Positions 12,286-22,724 of a stretch of DNA of 64,000 nucleotides are shown one piece after another. This DNA comes from Schizosaccharomyces osmophilus (lineage: Eukaryota; Ascomycota; Schizosaccharomycetes; Schizosaccharomycetales; Schizosaccharomycetaceae): the NCBI RefSeq assembly GCF_027921745.1, contig NC_079238.1:1550001-1614000 (forward strand), written 5' to 3'. Numbering within the stretch: the stretch's first letter is position 1; each line of letters opens with the position of its first letter. The notes under the pieces were generated by a model. The model saw only the letters and a program-made list of their open reading frames with translations, was not told the DNA's origin and ran no database searches. Both the position numbers and the translations under genes were made by a program.

Positions 12286-13393
12286 TCATTCAGTAGCATT
12301 TGTTAAATCATTGAACAAAAAGTGCTGTTCTCCAATACCGTAAGTTAATGTTTTTTCAGCAAAGCCAAGTTTGCAGCTTTGTAGCCTTTCAATCACATCG
12401 TCTAGAAGAATCGCACGCCCAACCGACGATCCTTCACCGGTTTCGTGATCAACATGCATGATGTGAACATGCAAATGGAAGTAAGAGGGAGGATCTAAAG
12501 TATTGTTAGAAAGCCAAGTCTTCGTAACAGCGAAAAACTACACATACAATGAACGAAAAGTTTTAGTTGGTTCTTATGCACAGGAAATTTTTTTGGAACA
12601 TCATTTAGCACACGGGAACGGACATTTTCCAACAAGGGTAAGTGCTCCAAAGTCAAATCTCGAATACTTGCTAAATCATTTCTGTGGACAATAGCCATCA
12701 AATTCAAGGCAGACATAGTTTGGCGGTCCCACTTTCTAAATAATAGTTAGAAAAAAAGTAAAAACTACTCCTATCTAAGATGGATGGGGAGTTTCAAACA
12801 TCATATATTTTTTTTCCACATACAAGTCCGGCAAAACAAGGAACCCATTTACTTTATCTGAATCCTCTAGAACTATACGTTCTGCTTCAGCTATGTGATT
12901 AAGGATGTTCTTGACCCATTGAATTTGAGGACCTCGCTGAGTTTCAATGAATGGTTTGACAATTCGAAGATATATTTCTGGGGTTTCCTGAACCATTCTG
13001 CGCTTTTGGGCCGAGTATTTTCGAATATGCTACATTTAATGGTTAAATTTTCAATTTTTAAAGAACCGATGTATAGCTTACATTTTCCGCAGCAGGCCAT
13101 ATCAAAGTAGTTTTCAAAGAAGGAAGATCATTGCTTTGAAGGAAAGTATTAAGGTACCAATGAAAAACGTCGTTGTTTTGCACAAGCCGAGTTTCCTGGA
13201 TATACTTTGGAATTTCTTGAAGGTTGATACAATGCAAATCAAAAGCTGTCTTCTCTAGTAGTACCAATGCGACCTTATTCTCGATATAGCCGTAAAGCGT
13301 TATTATCTTGTTCTTTGTATCCTCCTTTAAGACTTTTTCAAATTGAAAGTTTTGTAGCAGTCTGATTTTCTCGATAGATATTGCTTCACTCAT
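12286..13393 (-). CDS. nhm1: m7GpppX diphosphatase Nhm1 (scavenger mRNA decapping enzyme, DcpS)
   Basis: Four exons (13393..13082, 13029..12824, 12735..12548, 12494..12286) encode 304 aa. DcpS enzymes hydrolyse the cap dinucleotide left after 3'-5' mRNA decay. The N-terminal swapped domain carries FQFEKVLKED, then IITLYGYIE. The linker includes IRKYSAQKRRMVQETPEIY. The HIT catalytic triad is HLHVH at about residues 242-246, preceded by the family hallmark YPPSYF and followed by IMHVDHETGEGSSVGRAILLDDVIERL. The C-terminal F-x-L-F-x-D closes the fold. All introns have GTATGT or GTAAGC donors. Confidence 0.95.
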
Positions 13394-13899
13394 TTTGGTT
13401 ATGAGTTGCACTTGGGCTTTTGACACAGAAGCAGCTTACATAGCAAACAAGGCATTGACTGCACACAGTAATCATGTAGACGTACCTTTTTCTGCAATTT
13501 ATTTTCATCAAAAAATAAATAAGATATTTGAGTATGATTCCTTGATTGAAATCATCTGTAGAGCTACTAGGGATATTTGACTAGAATAAAAAAAATGAGT
13601 TTCAAGCCTTTTAAGTTTGTTTTTATATTAACGGTTCAATTGGCTTTCACTACTCAAACAATATTGAGAAAATGATCTGAGCAATCTCAATGTCAGTACC
13701 TTTAACGAACGATATTAACATCACAACACGACACGACATCGAGTGAAAGACTTCGCTTTTCTTTACTTCGACATTTTTCTTTATTATTTCATCCCTACAT
13801 GTGCTAGAATAATCTTTCAGAATCAACTATCAAATTGTAACTCTGCAAGGTTCTTAACTGTGTCTTCATGTACAATTTAAAGCTCGATTCCTTAAAGAC
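13394..13899. promoter_or_regulatory. Divergent promoter region of nhm1 and the calnexin-like gene
   Basis: This 506-bp gap separates divergent genes and should hold both promoters. A short frame at its left end (to about 13580) shows no family resemblance. I see no RNA gene. Confidence 0.4.
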
Positions 13900-15168
13900 A
13901 TGAATATCTTCCATTTATTCTCCATCATTGTAATCGTTTGTTTTCAGCCAATATCGTCGGTATTGGCAACTAAATTGAACGCTAAAACTTACAAGGTACG
14001 TATGCTCGTTGGAAACATTGTGAAACTAAGAATTTAAATTCTATGAATAAACTAATTTAAACTAACACAACTATAGCCATGCGCTGTTCCAGCAGTATTC
14101 ACTGAACAATTTACGAAAGAAGACTTGGAAAGCTGGAAATATCGATGGTTTTCACCTTCAGACCATGGAGTAGGATCCTTCAGTCTCGTGGAAGCACCAA
14201 ACAAACAGTTAGCAAATGAGTATGGACTTATAACAACAGTTCCAAGGAAGCAACACGTTGTCTCCAGTAATTTCGACGTACCGATTACAAGGGAAAGTCC
14301 TTCTATACCCATTGTTCTGTCTTTTCAAGTGAAGCCTACTGTTCGTTGGGACTGTGGACATGTTAATCTTAAGCTTGTCAGTCAGAAGTGTTCTCATAAT
14401 GAAGATAGTAAAGCTACTCTTCCCCTTATAGAATTTGGTGTGAAAAAATGTGGGTTGTACGACTATGCATATTTTTCTTTTGGCAGCTATGAAAATCAAA
14501 TTGTCTATCATTTGAAAAATCCTCCTCAAAGCGGATTGACAGAGTACATGTCAAATATGTACACGCTGTTTTTACGAAATCACACATTTACAATTCGAAG
14601 GAATAAACAAGTTATTGCCCACGGGGATGTGGAAGCGGCGTTTTCAGAATCACCTATTAAGCATTCATCGATCCAGCACCGAGCCAGTCATGCAGAAGAA
14701 GCTACTGTGGTAACTCCCTATTACAGTCCAAGCGATGTATTTCTTCTTCTTTTATCGCGAGATTATTCATATCCGCTTAGTGCAACGGGAATCGAGCTAG
14801 ATGTTTGGAGTGAAGCTCCTGGTGTCTTCGTGAATAACATATATTTTGGATTCTCTGAAAATGATGCTATGCTTTTTGAAAATGAGACGTTTGATATAAA
14901 AAACTTATTAGAATCTAATCAAAGTGTAAATAGCTTTGGTTCTGGTGGAATGGTAAAGGCCTTGCTAAAACTAATGATAATGAACCTGAAGAATTCGTGG
15001 TCGAACATATATGATGCCACTTATGGTAACGTTTATAATTATTTTTACGATATTTGGATTACAGAAGGTACGATTTTACCAAAAGAAGCATGGCAATATC
15101 TTTACCATGCTATATTGGTGATTTTTGTAGCAGTTTCTCCAGTTCTTTACTGGATGCTCCAATCATAA
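13900..15168 (+). CDS. Calnexin/calreticulin-related ER membrane protein lacking the P-domain
   Basis: Two exons, 13900..13995 and 14077..15168, encode 395 aa. Exon 1 encodes a signal peptide (hydrophobic IFHLFSIIVIVCF). The lumenal part follows the calnexin lectin fold: VFTEQFTKEDLESWKYRW, VSFQVKPTVRWDCGHVNLKL and FGVKKCG with the paired cysteines. After that come LKNPP, HTFTIRRNKQVI and PGVFVNNIYFGF. The proline-rich arm of repeated calnexin P-motifs, which binds ERp57-type partners, is not there. One transmembrane helix (about residues 372-392) ends the protein. It is much shorter than true calnexin (about 560 aa). S. pombe, as I recall, has a gene of this type at the syntenic position. 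Whether it binds sugar is unknown. Confidence 0.75.
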
Positions 15169-15458
15169 AAAAAATAAAAATTAATAAATAAAAAAGAAGT
15201 CTTTATCATCCAAATGATGACCAGTACATATCTATTTATATATTTGATGCGGTAAATGAAATATGCAAATGATTTCGCTTCATGCTTTGAAAGTAACTTT
15301 ATAGACTTCATAGAGTCAACAATTATATTCTAACTACAAAATTAGCCAAAGAAGCTAATTTAGCTTTCCAATTTCTATCAATGATTTTCCTTCTAGTTGG
15401 CTACGGGTTTCTCTACAGTCTCGCTCACTTGTCAAGTACTACACGCTCACCTACTAGG

Positions 15459-16403
15459 ATGTTCTTAGGGTCATACCGGAATTTTTTGAGGAAAAATGTC
15501 AAGGAAGTAGCTAAGTCGAGAAAGAATTATAATTGCTACTATTCGTTGAGACCTCAATGCTTTTCTACAGCTGCTTTTCTGAGGAATAAGGACACTAAGA
15601 ATTCAGAAGTAATTTTTGGAGGACAATCTTTAGATGATTTATTTAACAATGTTAAAAAGTCAATGAAGGAAAAAAAGGATAGAAGTATGGCTTCTACAAA
15701 CCGAAAGACGTCTGGCAATGCCCGAAACGATGGTTTAGAGAAACTAGACTCTCGTCCTAATAGGCAAAGAAGAAACTCTCTTCAAGGGAATAGGGTACAG
15801 CTTCCAGGCTTTCAAGATAGAAGGTCACAAAATCGTTCAGATTCGGCTGGTAAAACTGGTTTGCAATCAGGTGAATATTCAGCGAGGAAAGACGTAAACA
15901 ATTCGGAATTTCCACCCAAGTTTGAAGGAATTAGGCCTCATTTTAAGCCCTTAAATAGACCAACCCCTGCCACCAAAGAAAAGCTTAAACCCAGCGAACC
16001 ATCAGTTGAAGAGGTTACCAAATTTGATTTGGCGGATTCTTCTAATCCTAAGTCTATACGTGCGGGAAGTCGAGATCGACTTTTACATAAATATGATGCA
16101 CCTACAACTACCAGTAGTGATGCTTCAGTAAAGAATCCAAGAGCAAAGTCGAGAAAGCGTTTGCAAAAACAAGAAGAAACTGGAATGAGTGTACTTTCAG
16201 AGGGGGAAGCAGCTTCAAGTCAGGGATCGAACCAAAGAAAAAAGTTTTTCCGGACTAACGTAGCTCACCTTTCTAGTTTTCACCCTCAGCTTATTCTTCC
16301 ACAGCAATTGGTAGAGTTTGTATCTCCTTCCACTTCACTTCCTAAAGGACTGCAACTCATGAAGAAGCAATTGCAAGCATCAGTCTCCTATCCCCGTAAT
16401 TAA
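15459..16403 (+). CDS. Unknown protein, basic and low-complexity, probably mitochondrial
   Basis: I do not recognise this gene. The open frame starts at an ATG at 15381, but the second ATG (15459) gives a classic mitochondrial presequence: MFLGSYRNFLRKNVKEVAKS, then FSTAAFLRNK. I therefore prefer a 314-aa product (340 aa from 15381). The middle is disordered and rich in Arg, Ser, Asn and Lys. The last 50 residues (FRTNVAHLSSFHPQLILPQQLVEFV) look folded and may be the conserved part. The gene sits between the calnexin-like gene and the methylesterase, all on the plus strand. A mitochondrial ribosome or translation factor is one possibility. I infer nothing firmer. Confidence 0.6.
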   Translation: MFLGSYRNFLRKNVKEVAKSRKNYNCYYSLRPQCFSTAAFLRNKDTKNSEVIFGGQSLDDLFNNVKKSMKEKKDRSMASTNRKTSGNARNDGLEKLDSRPNRQRRNSLQGNRVQLPGFQDRRSQNRSDSAGKTGLQSGEYSARKDVNNSEFPPKFEGIRPHFKPLNRPTPATKEKLKPSEPSVEEVTKFDLADSSNPKSIRAGSRDRLLHKYDAPTTTSSDASVKNPRAKSRKRLQKQEETGMSVLSEGEAASSQGSNQRKKFFRTNVAHLSSFHPQLILPQQLVEFVSPSTSLPKGLQLMKKQLQASVSYPRN

Positions 16404-16861
16404 TTGAAATCAGTTGAAGACAATCTCTTGCCTCAAATTTTCAGTGATGACCCAAAATCAGAATGGACATAGCAATGTCTTTGAATATGCATTTTCACTT
16501 CACATAATTGAAACCATTTATAATAAAATTGCAAGATTATAGTGCACCTCGTTTATAGAATGTTTGTTTCTAGTTCGTCTTGGACACATAGTAAGTCTTT
16601 TTTTACATATTGATCTCCCAATATATGTCAAATGTGGATGTAAAAATAATCGTAGAATTGTTATAAATTACTACTAAGTTATTTTGTTTATCACAGTCGT
16701 TTTCTAAAAGTATTCGTGTGGTGAGAGTATTTAATATTACGACGCACCTGTATTTGCCTTACTGTCAGCAGTAAGAAAGCCATCAGCAAGTCCATGCTCA
16801 AAATTGACCCTCTTTAATCCAAAGGCTAAATAATTTGTTTTTAATTTATAATTTACTCGAA
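16404..16861. other. Intergenic, methylesterase promoter
   Basis: A 458-bp AT-rich gap between two plus-strand genes. It holds no gene or RNA that I can recognise. Confidence 0.4.
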
Positions 16862-17857
16862 ATGTCATTTCGGGACCAGTCATTACGATCATTAATTCAA
16901 CAGAATCTCAAGAAAACGCTACCTTTGAAACCAGAAGAAAAGATTTCTTATGAGTCAAGCCTGAGCAATTGGGGAAACTATTTTCAAGAAAGGATAGAAA
17001 TACCTACTGGTCATGGAGACTTAATTGGGTATTTAACTCTGCCACAGCCAGACAGCTGTTTGTTTGTGCTTCAGCATGGTGCAGGTTCAAGCGCTATGTC
17101 TTTTGCTCCAATGATCCCTGAACTATTATCTGAGTCAGAAAATAAGGGAGGATTTCTTTCCTTGGATCTTCGAGCCCATGGTGAAACAAATGTTCAACCA
17201 GAAACAGATATGTCTCTCCAGGCGCTGACAAACGATTTTGTACATGCAGTTCAGTATGTCCAAAACATATTTCGTCTGGAGGAAAAGCTGATTTTGGTGG
17301 GCCATAGTCTGGGTGGATCCATTTGCACAGAAGCTGCATATGAAAAGAGACTTCCAAATGTTTCTGGTTTGGTTATCATTGATGCCATTGAAGGTTCAGC
17401 AATTGAGTCTTTTAACTACATGCGTAGGTATATTTCTACACGTCCTGCTTCTTTTTCTTCTGTAGAGGAAGCTATAAGCTGGCATTTGAAAACACTAACC
17501 ATCCGGCAAAGCAGTTCCGCCTGCATCACCGTACCCTCTTTGCTGGTTCCTTCGGAAGATAAAAGCTGTTACACTTGGAGAACGGACTTAGCTTCCACTT
17601 CTCCTTTTTGGTCAGATTGGTTCACTGGTTTAAGTGACAAGTTCCTGACAGCAGCATGTGGAAAACTGCTCATCGTGGCCGCTGCGGATCGATTAGACAA
17701 AAGCTTAATTATTGGACAAATGCAGGGAAAATACCAACTTGAGATATCCCCAGCTTCTGGTCATTTTGTTCATGAAGACGCTCCCGTTCAAATGGCTTCC
17801 CTCTTAATCAAATTTTGGCATCGTAATCAACCTTTAGTTTTACCATTAAAATTCTAA
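16862..17857 (+). CDS. Protein phosphatase 2A methylesterase (PME-1 / yeast Ppe1 family)
   Basis: A single exon of 331 aa. PME-1 enzymes remove the methyl ester from the C-terminal leucine of the PP2A catalytic subunit and so oppose the Ppm1 methyltransferase. The alpha/beta-hydrolase core is clear: LQHGAGSSAMSFAPM (oxyanion region), LDLRAHGET, GHSLGGSI with the nucleophilic Ser (about residue 152), LVIIDAIEGSAIESF, and the C-terminal catalytic His in GHFVHEDAP. The middle (RPASFSSVEEAISWH) is a PME-1 signature. The ATG at 16862 is the first in frame. The symbol ppe1 is left off because in S. pombe that name belongs to a phosphatase. Confidence 0.9.
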   Translation: MSFRDQSLRSLIQQNLKKTLPLKPEEKISYESSLSNWGNYFQERIEIPTGHGDLIGYLTLPQPDSCLFVLQHGAGSSAMSFAPMIPELLSESENKGGFLSLDLRAHGETNVQPETDMSLQALTNDFVHAVQYVQNIFRLEEKLILVGHSLGGSICTEAAYEKRLPNVSGLVIIDAIEGSAIESFNYMRRYISTRPASFSSVEEAISWHLKTLTIRQSSSACITVPSLLVPSEDKSCYTWRTDLASTSPFWSDWFTGLSDKFLTAACGKLLIVAAADRLDKSLIIGQMQGKYQLEISPASGHFVHEDAPVQMASLLIKFWHRNQPLVLPLKF

Positions 17858-18108
17858 TGATTTATGATTTTACTCTATTAGCGTATGATGTTATTTCCAT
17901 TAATTTCAATTCTTACTATTCCTATTCCTACGCTTTCACTTTACCACATCAGACAATACCACATTCTGGTAAACACAACGAAACTGCATTTTAATCCCTA
18001 ATGATAAATTGCATCTATTTCTAGGATAAATTGTTTACGAAAGACAGATATACATATAAAACATTATTCTCTAATAAATTTAGGCCAACGACATCAGCAT
18101 AGTCTCTC

Positions 18109-18993
18109 ATGTCCTCCGTAATAACTCAGGCCCAAGAAGCACCTATCGTTGCAGCGGATACTTCATGCAATTATGAACAAGTCAATCCTAAAATCCAGCT
18201 TTTTGTTAGAGGTGTCATCTTCGAACTATTTCGAAATGAGCTCTTGTCATTGCCCGAGTCTGTCTTAATGTGTCTTTTCCCAAGAGGTTTAATGCTTGAT
18301 TATGAAATCCATGATTACTTAACGAATAATAGACCATTGATTTTTCAAACAGCTGATTTTGATCCTTCCATTTTTGGATACATAATCAGTTATTTCCGAA
18401 TGATGGATTCGCGTATTAACGATGAAAAACAGTTTATATCACCACCAGCACCATCCTTTCCTGGGAAATGTGGTATTATCTTTTTAAAAGAAGACATTGA
18501 ATTTTATGTCTTGCCTCCTTCAGTACAGCAATCAATTGTGGAAGCGAAACCTATCGATCTTGCAAGAACGAAACAGAAAGTAGCACAACAGTTACTACAG
18601 GAGAAGCGTATTTTTGATTGTCTTCGTGTAACCAGCTCGACACCGGAAGATTCTGCAGAAAAGAATTTAGTTCGTATGCTATGTTATAGTGGTTTCAACG
18701 AAGACGATGAATGGAAACTAAGAACGCAGGAACCACATCGAGCATGCATAACGTCCGTTACACTCACGAATCTGGACTTTTCTGCCGATAAAGGTCCCGT
18801 ATCTGACCCAAATTATTTTCCCGTTTTCCAAAAATTATTGCTGTTCTGGCAAAAGCCTGCTAGAAAATGTTGGTGGGATTCTGCTTTAAAAACAAATTTT
18901 GATGGAATTGATTTTTCTGTATGGGTGCGACGTGTTTGGACTTTAGAACTTGCTGTACTGGGCTCAACTCATACTGGGCCATTGGTTGTATAA
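18109..18993 (+). CDS. whi2: Whi2-like stress-response/phosphatase-activator protein (BTB fold)
   Basis: A single exon of 294 aa. Fungal Whi2 proteins carry a BTB/POZ-like (KCTD-like) N-terminal domain, activate Psr-type phosphatases and restrain TORC1 under nutrient or stress signals. Here the BTB part covers about residues 28-105 (IQLFVRGVIFELFRNELLSLPES, then FDPSIFGYIISYFR). The conserved C-terminus has WWDSALK and VWVRRVWTLELAVLG. It lies between the methylesterase and aco2. The family call is good; the exact orthology to whi2 is inferred. Confidence 0.8.
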   Translation: MSSVITQAQEAPIVAADTSCNYEQVNPKIQLFVRGVIFELFRNELLSLPESVLMCLFPRGLMLDYEIHDYLTNNRPLIFQTADFDPSIFGYIISYFRMMDSRINDEKQFISPPAPSFPGKCGIIFLKEDIEFYVLPPSVQQSIVEAKPIDLARTKQKVAQQLLQEKRIFDCLRVTSSTPEDSAEKNLVRMLCYSGFNEDDEWKLRTQEPHRACITSVTLTNLDFSADKGPVSDPNYFPVFQKLLLFWQKPARKCWWDSALKTNFDGIDFSVWVRRVWTLELAVLGSTHTGPLVV

Positions 18994-19375
18994 TAGTTTA
19001 TTTGCATACACATTCCTCCTACTCAAAACCGAGCTTAATGGATTAATAATGATAAATACCTAACCTTTTCTTATGCTCCACCATTCTATGAACTGATTAT
19101 TCAAAAACAATCACACCTACTAATGTAGTTTTACCATCAATGCAAAGTTCCTGCGAGTCTTGAGTTTTGATTACGATTTTCGTGCTCTAAATTTGAGATT
19201 TTAGATAGTGAAGTCTTATAAAATCCATCTTTCTATGTTTGGGGTCTTAATGAATCTTGCAGCGCTTATGCGATAGTCGGTTTACTTCTATAATAATCTT
19301 ATAGGTTTCGAATGCATCTAAAAAAAAAAAACAAAAAAAAAAAAAAAAGAGATTTAAGGAAAACATTAGATTCTT
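18994..19375. other. Convergent intergenic region with long A/T homopolymer
   Basis: This is the 3' region of both whi2 and aco2. A 29-bp A tract, interrupted by one C, spans 19320-19348. On the minus strand it is a T tract about 30 nt after the aco2 stop, where it could assist transcript 3'-end formation. Confidence 0.5.
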
Positions 19376-22191
19376 TTAATGAATGATTAATTTGTTGATT
19401 CTATTTGGGTTAGTAGCTGTTATAATAAATAAATTCCGTGTCCAACTTACCTCAAAACTGTGTAGGTTTGTTTATGCTTCATTACACGATCATGTCTATG
19501 ACGACGCTTGTGTTTGACGCGCACGCTTAATGCACTTTTGGGGAGTGATAATACTGTTGCTTCAATGGTATGGTTAGAAATGTCTATATATGGTTTGCCA
19601 ACAATAGTATAATCCCTAGAGCCCAGCCTGGTAACTTTATCAAAACGTATAGTATCTCCTACCTCCAGTCCTTTTGCTAGAAAGGGTAGGCTCAACTGGT
19701 CACCTTCGGTGACTATAAAATGTTGGTTATATAAACTCACATCAGCGTAATGACCAGGTTGTCGTTTTATTGAATCTAATATGTTTCGTTCTCCTCCACC
19801 AACACGAGCTTTTTCACGAATCAGGTTCAAAGCTGAACCAGCCCTGAAAAATTCTACCTGATCTTTACTCATCGTATGCTTGCAAGGAATCTCTACTGTA
19901 GAGCCATCTTGTTTGGTAACGATAAGAGTAATGGGCTCATCCAAAGCGCCATTAAGTAAACCTGTAATACCTCGAGTAGATACTTTATCTTCAGCATCAA
20001 TTTTGTCGTAATCAGCTTCGTTGGCAAAATTCAGTGGAAGAATACCTTGCTTTTTCAAGTTAGTTTCGTGAATACGAGCAAATGATTTAGTCAGAATAAT
20101 TCGACCATTCAAAGCGCGAGGTTGCAAAGCGGCATGTTCACGAGCAGATCCTTCACCGTAGTTGTGTTCAGCTACAACCAACCATGGTTGGCCTTTACTG
20201 TTCCACCTCCACATTAATTCAGGAATACTCATGCCTTCTCCCTTATCATATGCTACGTTAACCTCACCAGTAGCAGCATTAACAGCACCAATGAGAGTAT
20301 TGTTACAGATGTTACTCAAATGTCCCTTATACTTCAACCATTTACCAGCAGCAGAGATGTGATCTGTTGTACATTTTCCCTTAACCTTTATGGCAACCTT
20401 TAAGTTATCCATCTCTCCACCTTTGTAAGCATCAAAAGGTTTGAGGGCCTCCAAACGTGTAGACTTAGGATCGATTGTTACTTCGGTTTCAGGTTGAGGT
20501 TCTGGGTTAAGATCGGGAATGTACGAAGTATCACCAGCAGTAAAACCAGATGGAGGAAGTTCAATACCGGTAGGCGGAGTGAACTTGAAAGGTTTGCCAT
20601 CTGGAGTCTGAAGGACATCACGGGCAGGATCAAATGCAAGGTCTGAGGAGAAGATCTTAGCAGCGACGATGACAGGGCTAGTCAAAAAGTTCATGGTAGA
20701 TGGGTTACCATCATTACGAGAACGGAAGTTACGGTTGAAGCTAGTCAAAATAGCGTTTGGTTCTTCTGTAGATACCTTATCATCACGCTTCCACATACCT
20801 ATACAAGGACCGCATGCATTAGCAAGAACGACAGCACCAGCATCTTCTAAACGCTTTGTGATACCGTCACGTTCAATAGTTGCACGAATTTGTTCACTGC
20901 CAGGAGTAACTAAGAAAGGTACTTGTGGCTTCAAACCGGCTTTTGTAGCTTGTTCCACGACGTCAACAACAGTGGACATATCTTGGTAAGAGGAGTTGGT
21001 GCAAGATCCGATAAGACCAGCAGAGACCTTTTTGGGCCAATTGTTCGTTTCAATAGCTTTGCTGAATTTTTCGAGGGGAGTGTTCAAATCAGGAGTAAAA
21101 GGGCCATTGAAAGAGGGGGTAAGTTCAGAAAGATTAACTTCAACAATCTCATCATACTTAGCACCTGCATCAGCAGCCAAGTAATTGTGTTGTTGATGGA
21201 CATTTGCAGCTGCATTGGCAACTTCTGCACGATGAGTGGCTTCTAAATAACGCTTCATCGATTCGGTATATGGGAATAAAGAAGTAGTTGCGCCCACCTC
21301 GGCACCCATATTGCATACAGTAGCCATTCCTGTACACGAGAGAGATTCAACACCAGGACCAAAGTATTCAATAATATGACCAGTACCACCACGAACAGTA
21401 AGTTTTCCAGCTAAATGAAGAATAAGATCTTTGGGGGTAGCCCAGCCAGACAAAGCGCCCTTGAGATGTACACCAATAACTTTAGGTGCCTTCAACTCCC
21501 AAGGAGTATTGGTCATGGCATCCACGGCATCGGCACCACCAACGCCAATGGCAACCGTACCCAAACCACCAGCATTGGGTGTGTGAGAATCTGTTCCCAG
21601 CATCATTCCACCCGGAGCAGCGTAATTTTCCAAAACGATTTGATGAATAATACCACTTCCAGGACCCCAAAATTGTATACCGTATCTTTTTGCGGCACTT
21701 TGAAGGAAATCAAAAATTTCTTTATTATTGGCAATGCTATCGGGAATATCACTATTTGCACCGCGATGACCGACAATCAAGTGGTCGCAGTGAATACTAG
21801 AGGGAATTAATGTACGGTCAAGACCACATGTCATAAACTGAAGTAATGCCATTTGGGCCGATGCATCTTGCATGGCGACGCGATCGGGATTCAACTTCAA
21901 ATACAAAGAGCCGCGAATTTGCGAAGGAGAAACACCGGAAAAGCTTTCCTCGGGATTCGTCAAGTGTGCATATAAAACCTTTTCAGCTAAAGTGAGTTTT
22001 TCATTAGGAAAAATCTTCCGAACACGTTCAAGCTTTTCAACGAGTTTTTGGTAGGGAGGTGTGACAAACGCTGCACGACTGGCATAGCCTCTAATGCCAG
22101 TATACTGCTTGCCAAAAAAGCCAATTCCCTTGTCAGAACGAATCATCGACAAGCTTGAAGCTCCATGCTTCATGCGACCTAATGTGGCCAT
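19376..22191 (-). CDS. aco2: Aconitate hydratase fused to mitochondrial ribosomal protein bL21m
   Basis: Two exons, 22191..19451 and 19400..19376, encode 921 aa. The first about 790 residues are a mitochondrial-type aconitase that converts citrate to isocitrate in the TCA cycle. It has a presequence-like N-terminus, GTDSHTPNAGGLG (about 199-211), and the 4Fe-4S cysteines in GSCTN (Cys397) and ACGPC (Cys460, Cys463). Residues about 800-921 are a complete bL21 protein of the mitochondrial large ribosomal subunit (YNQHFIVTEGDQ, KGLEVGDTIRFDKV, VRVKHKRRHRHD, TYTVLR). S. pombe aco2 is known as the same fusion, reported to yield single-domain and fused forms by alternative poly(A) choice (recalled). 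The last intron (CTAAC branch point) replaces an immediate TAA with INKLIIH, completing the bL21 C-terminus. Confidence 0.92.
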
Positions 22192-22605
22192 GTTGTTCTG
22201 GGGTGGTGCTGTACTCGAATAATTCTGTTTATGGAAGAGCTCGTTTCCAACGAAAATTTTCTAGATAATCGCCACTATTAAGATACATTTAACATGGGTA
22301 AAAGAATGTAAATAAAATTATTTATGTATTATTTTAGTTTCACATATGATAGGAATTCATCAGGACTTTGGTGACATTTTGATACGTTCGAATGAATATA
22401 CTCACAAATGCTGAGCTTGGATGTTTGTGTATTCAAGTCTCTGTAGCGAACGTTATGTAATTTCCAACCATCAGCCATGGTTCTGTCGAACGCCGAGGTG
22501 AATCTGACTGGAATTGGCAATTTGTTGAAGGAAAAACAAGCAAGTAAGACGAACAACAAAAAGTTGAAAGTAAAGCCACAAAGAAAAGAGAAAAAAGTGA
22601 GAGGA
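22192..22605. other. Intergenic, aco2 promoter and 5S copy 1 downstream flank
   Basis: A 414-bp gap containing the aco2 promoter. At its right end (22561-22605) lies the downstream flank of the minus-strand 5S gene, with a T-rich terminator stretch. Confidence 0.45.
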
Positions 22606-22724
22606 AGCCTACAGCACCCCGGATTCCCATGTTGTCTCCAACCATAGTACTAACGAGGCCCTCAGACGCTTAACTGCAGTGATCGGACGGGAACTGGTGT
22701 TTTCGCCTAGGTATGGCCGTAGAC
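22606..22724 (-). rRNA. 5S ribosomal RNA, copy 1
   Basis: This is a full-length 119-nt 5S rRNA read on the minus strand, starting GTCTACGGCCATACCTAGGC and ending GGGTGCTGTAGGCT. As far as I can recall it agrees with S. pombe 5S. The internal RNA polymerase III control region is intact, and a run of six Ts follows 10 nt downstream. Dispersed 5S genes outside the rDNA array are typical of fission yeasts. The sequence is identical to copy 2 at 43365. Confidence 0.97.

Noticed and set aside
22433-22645. Minus-strand frame beginning inside 5S copy 1, and the matching frame at 43416-43664
   Set aside because: Part of each is translated 5S rRNA; neither is a plausible protein.
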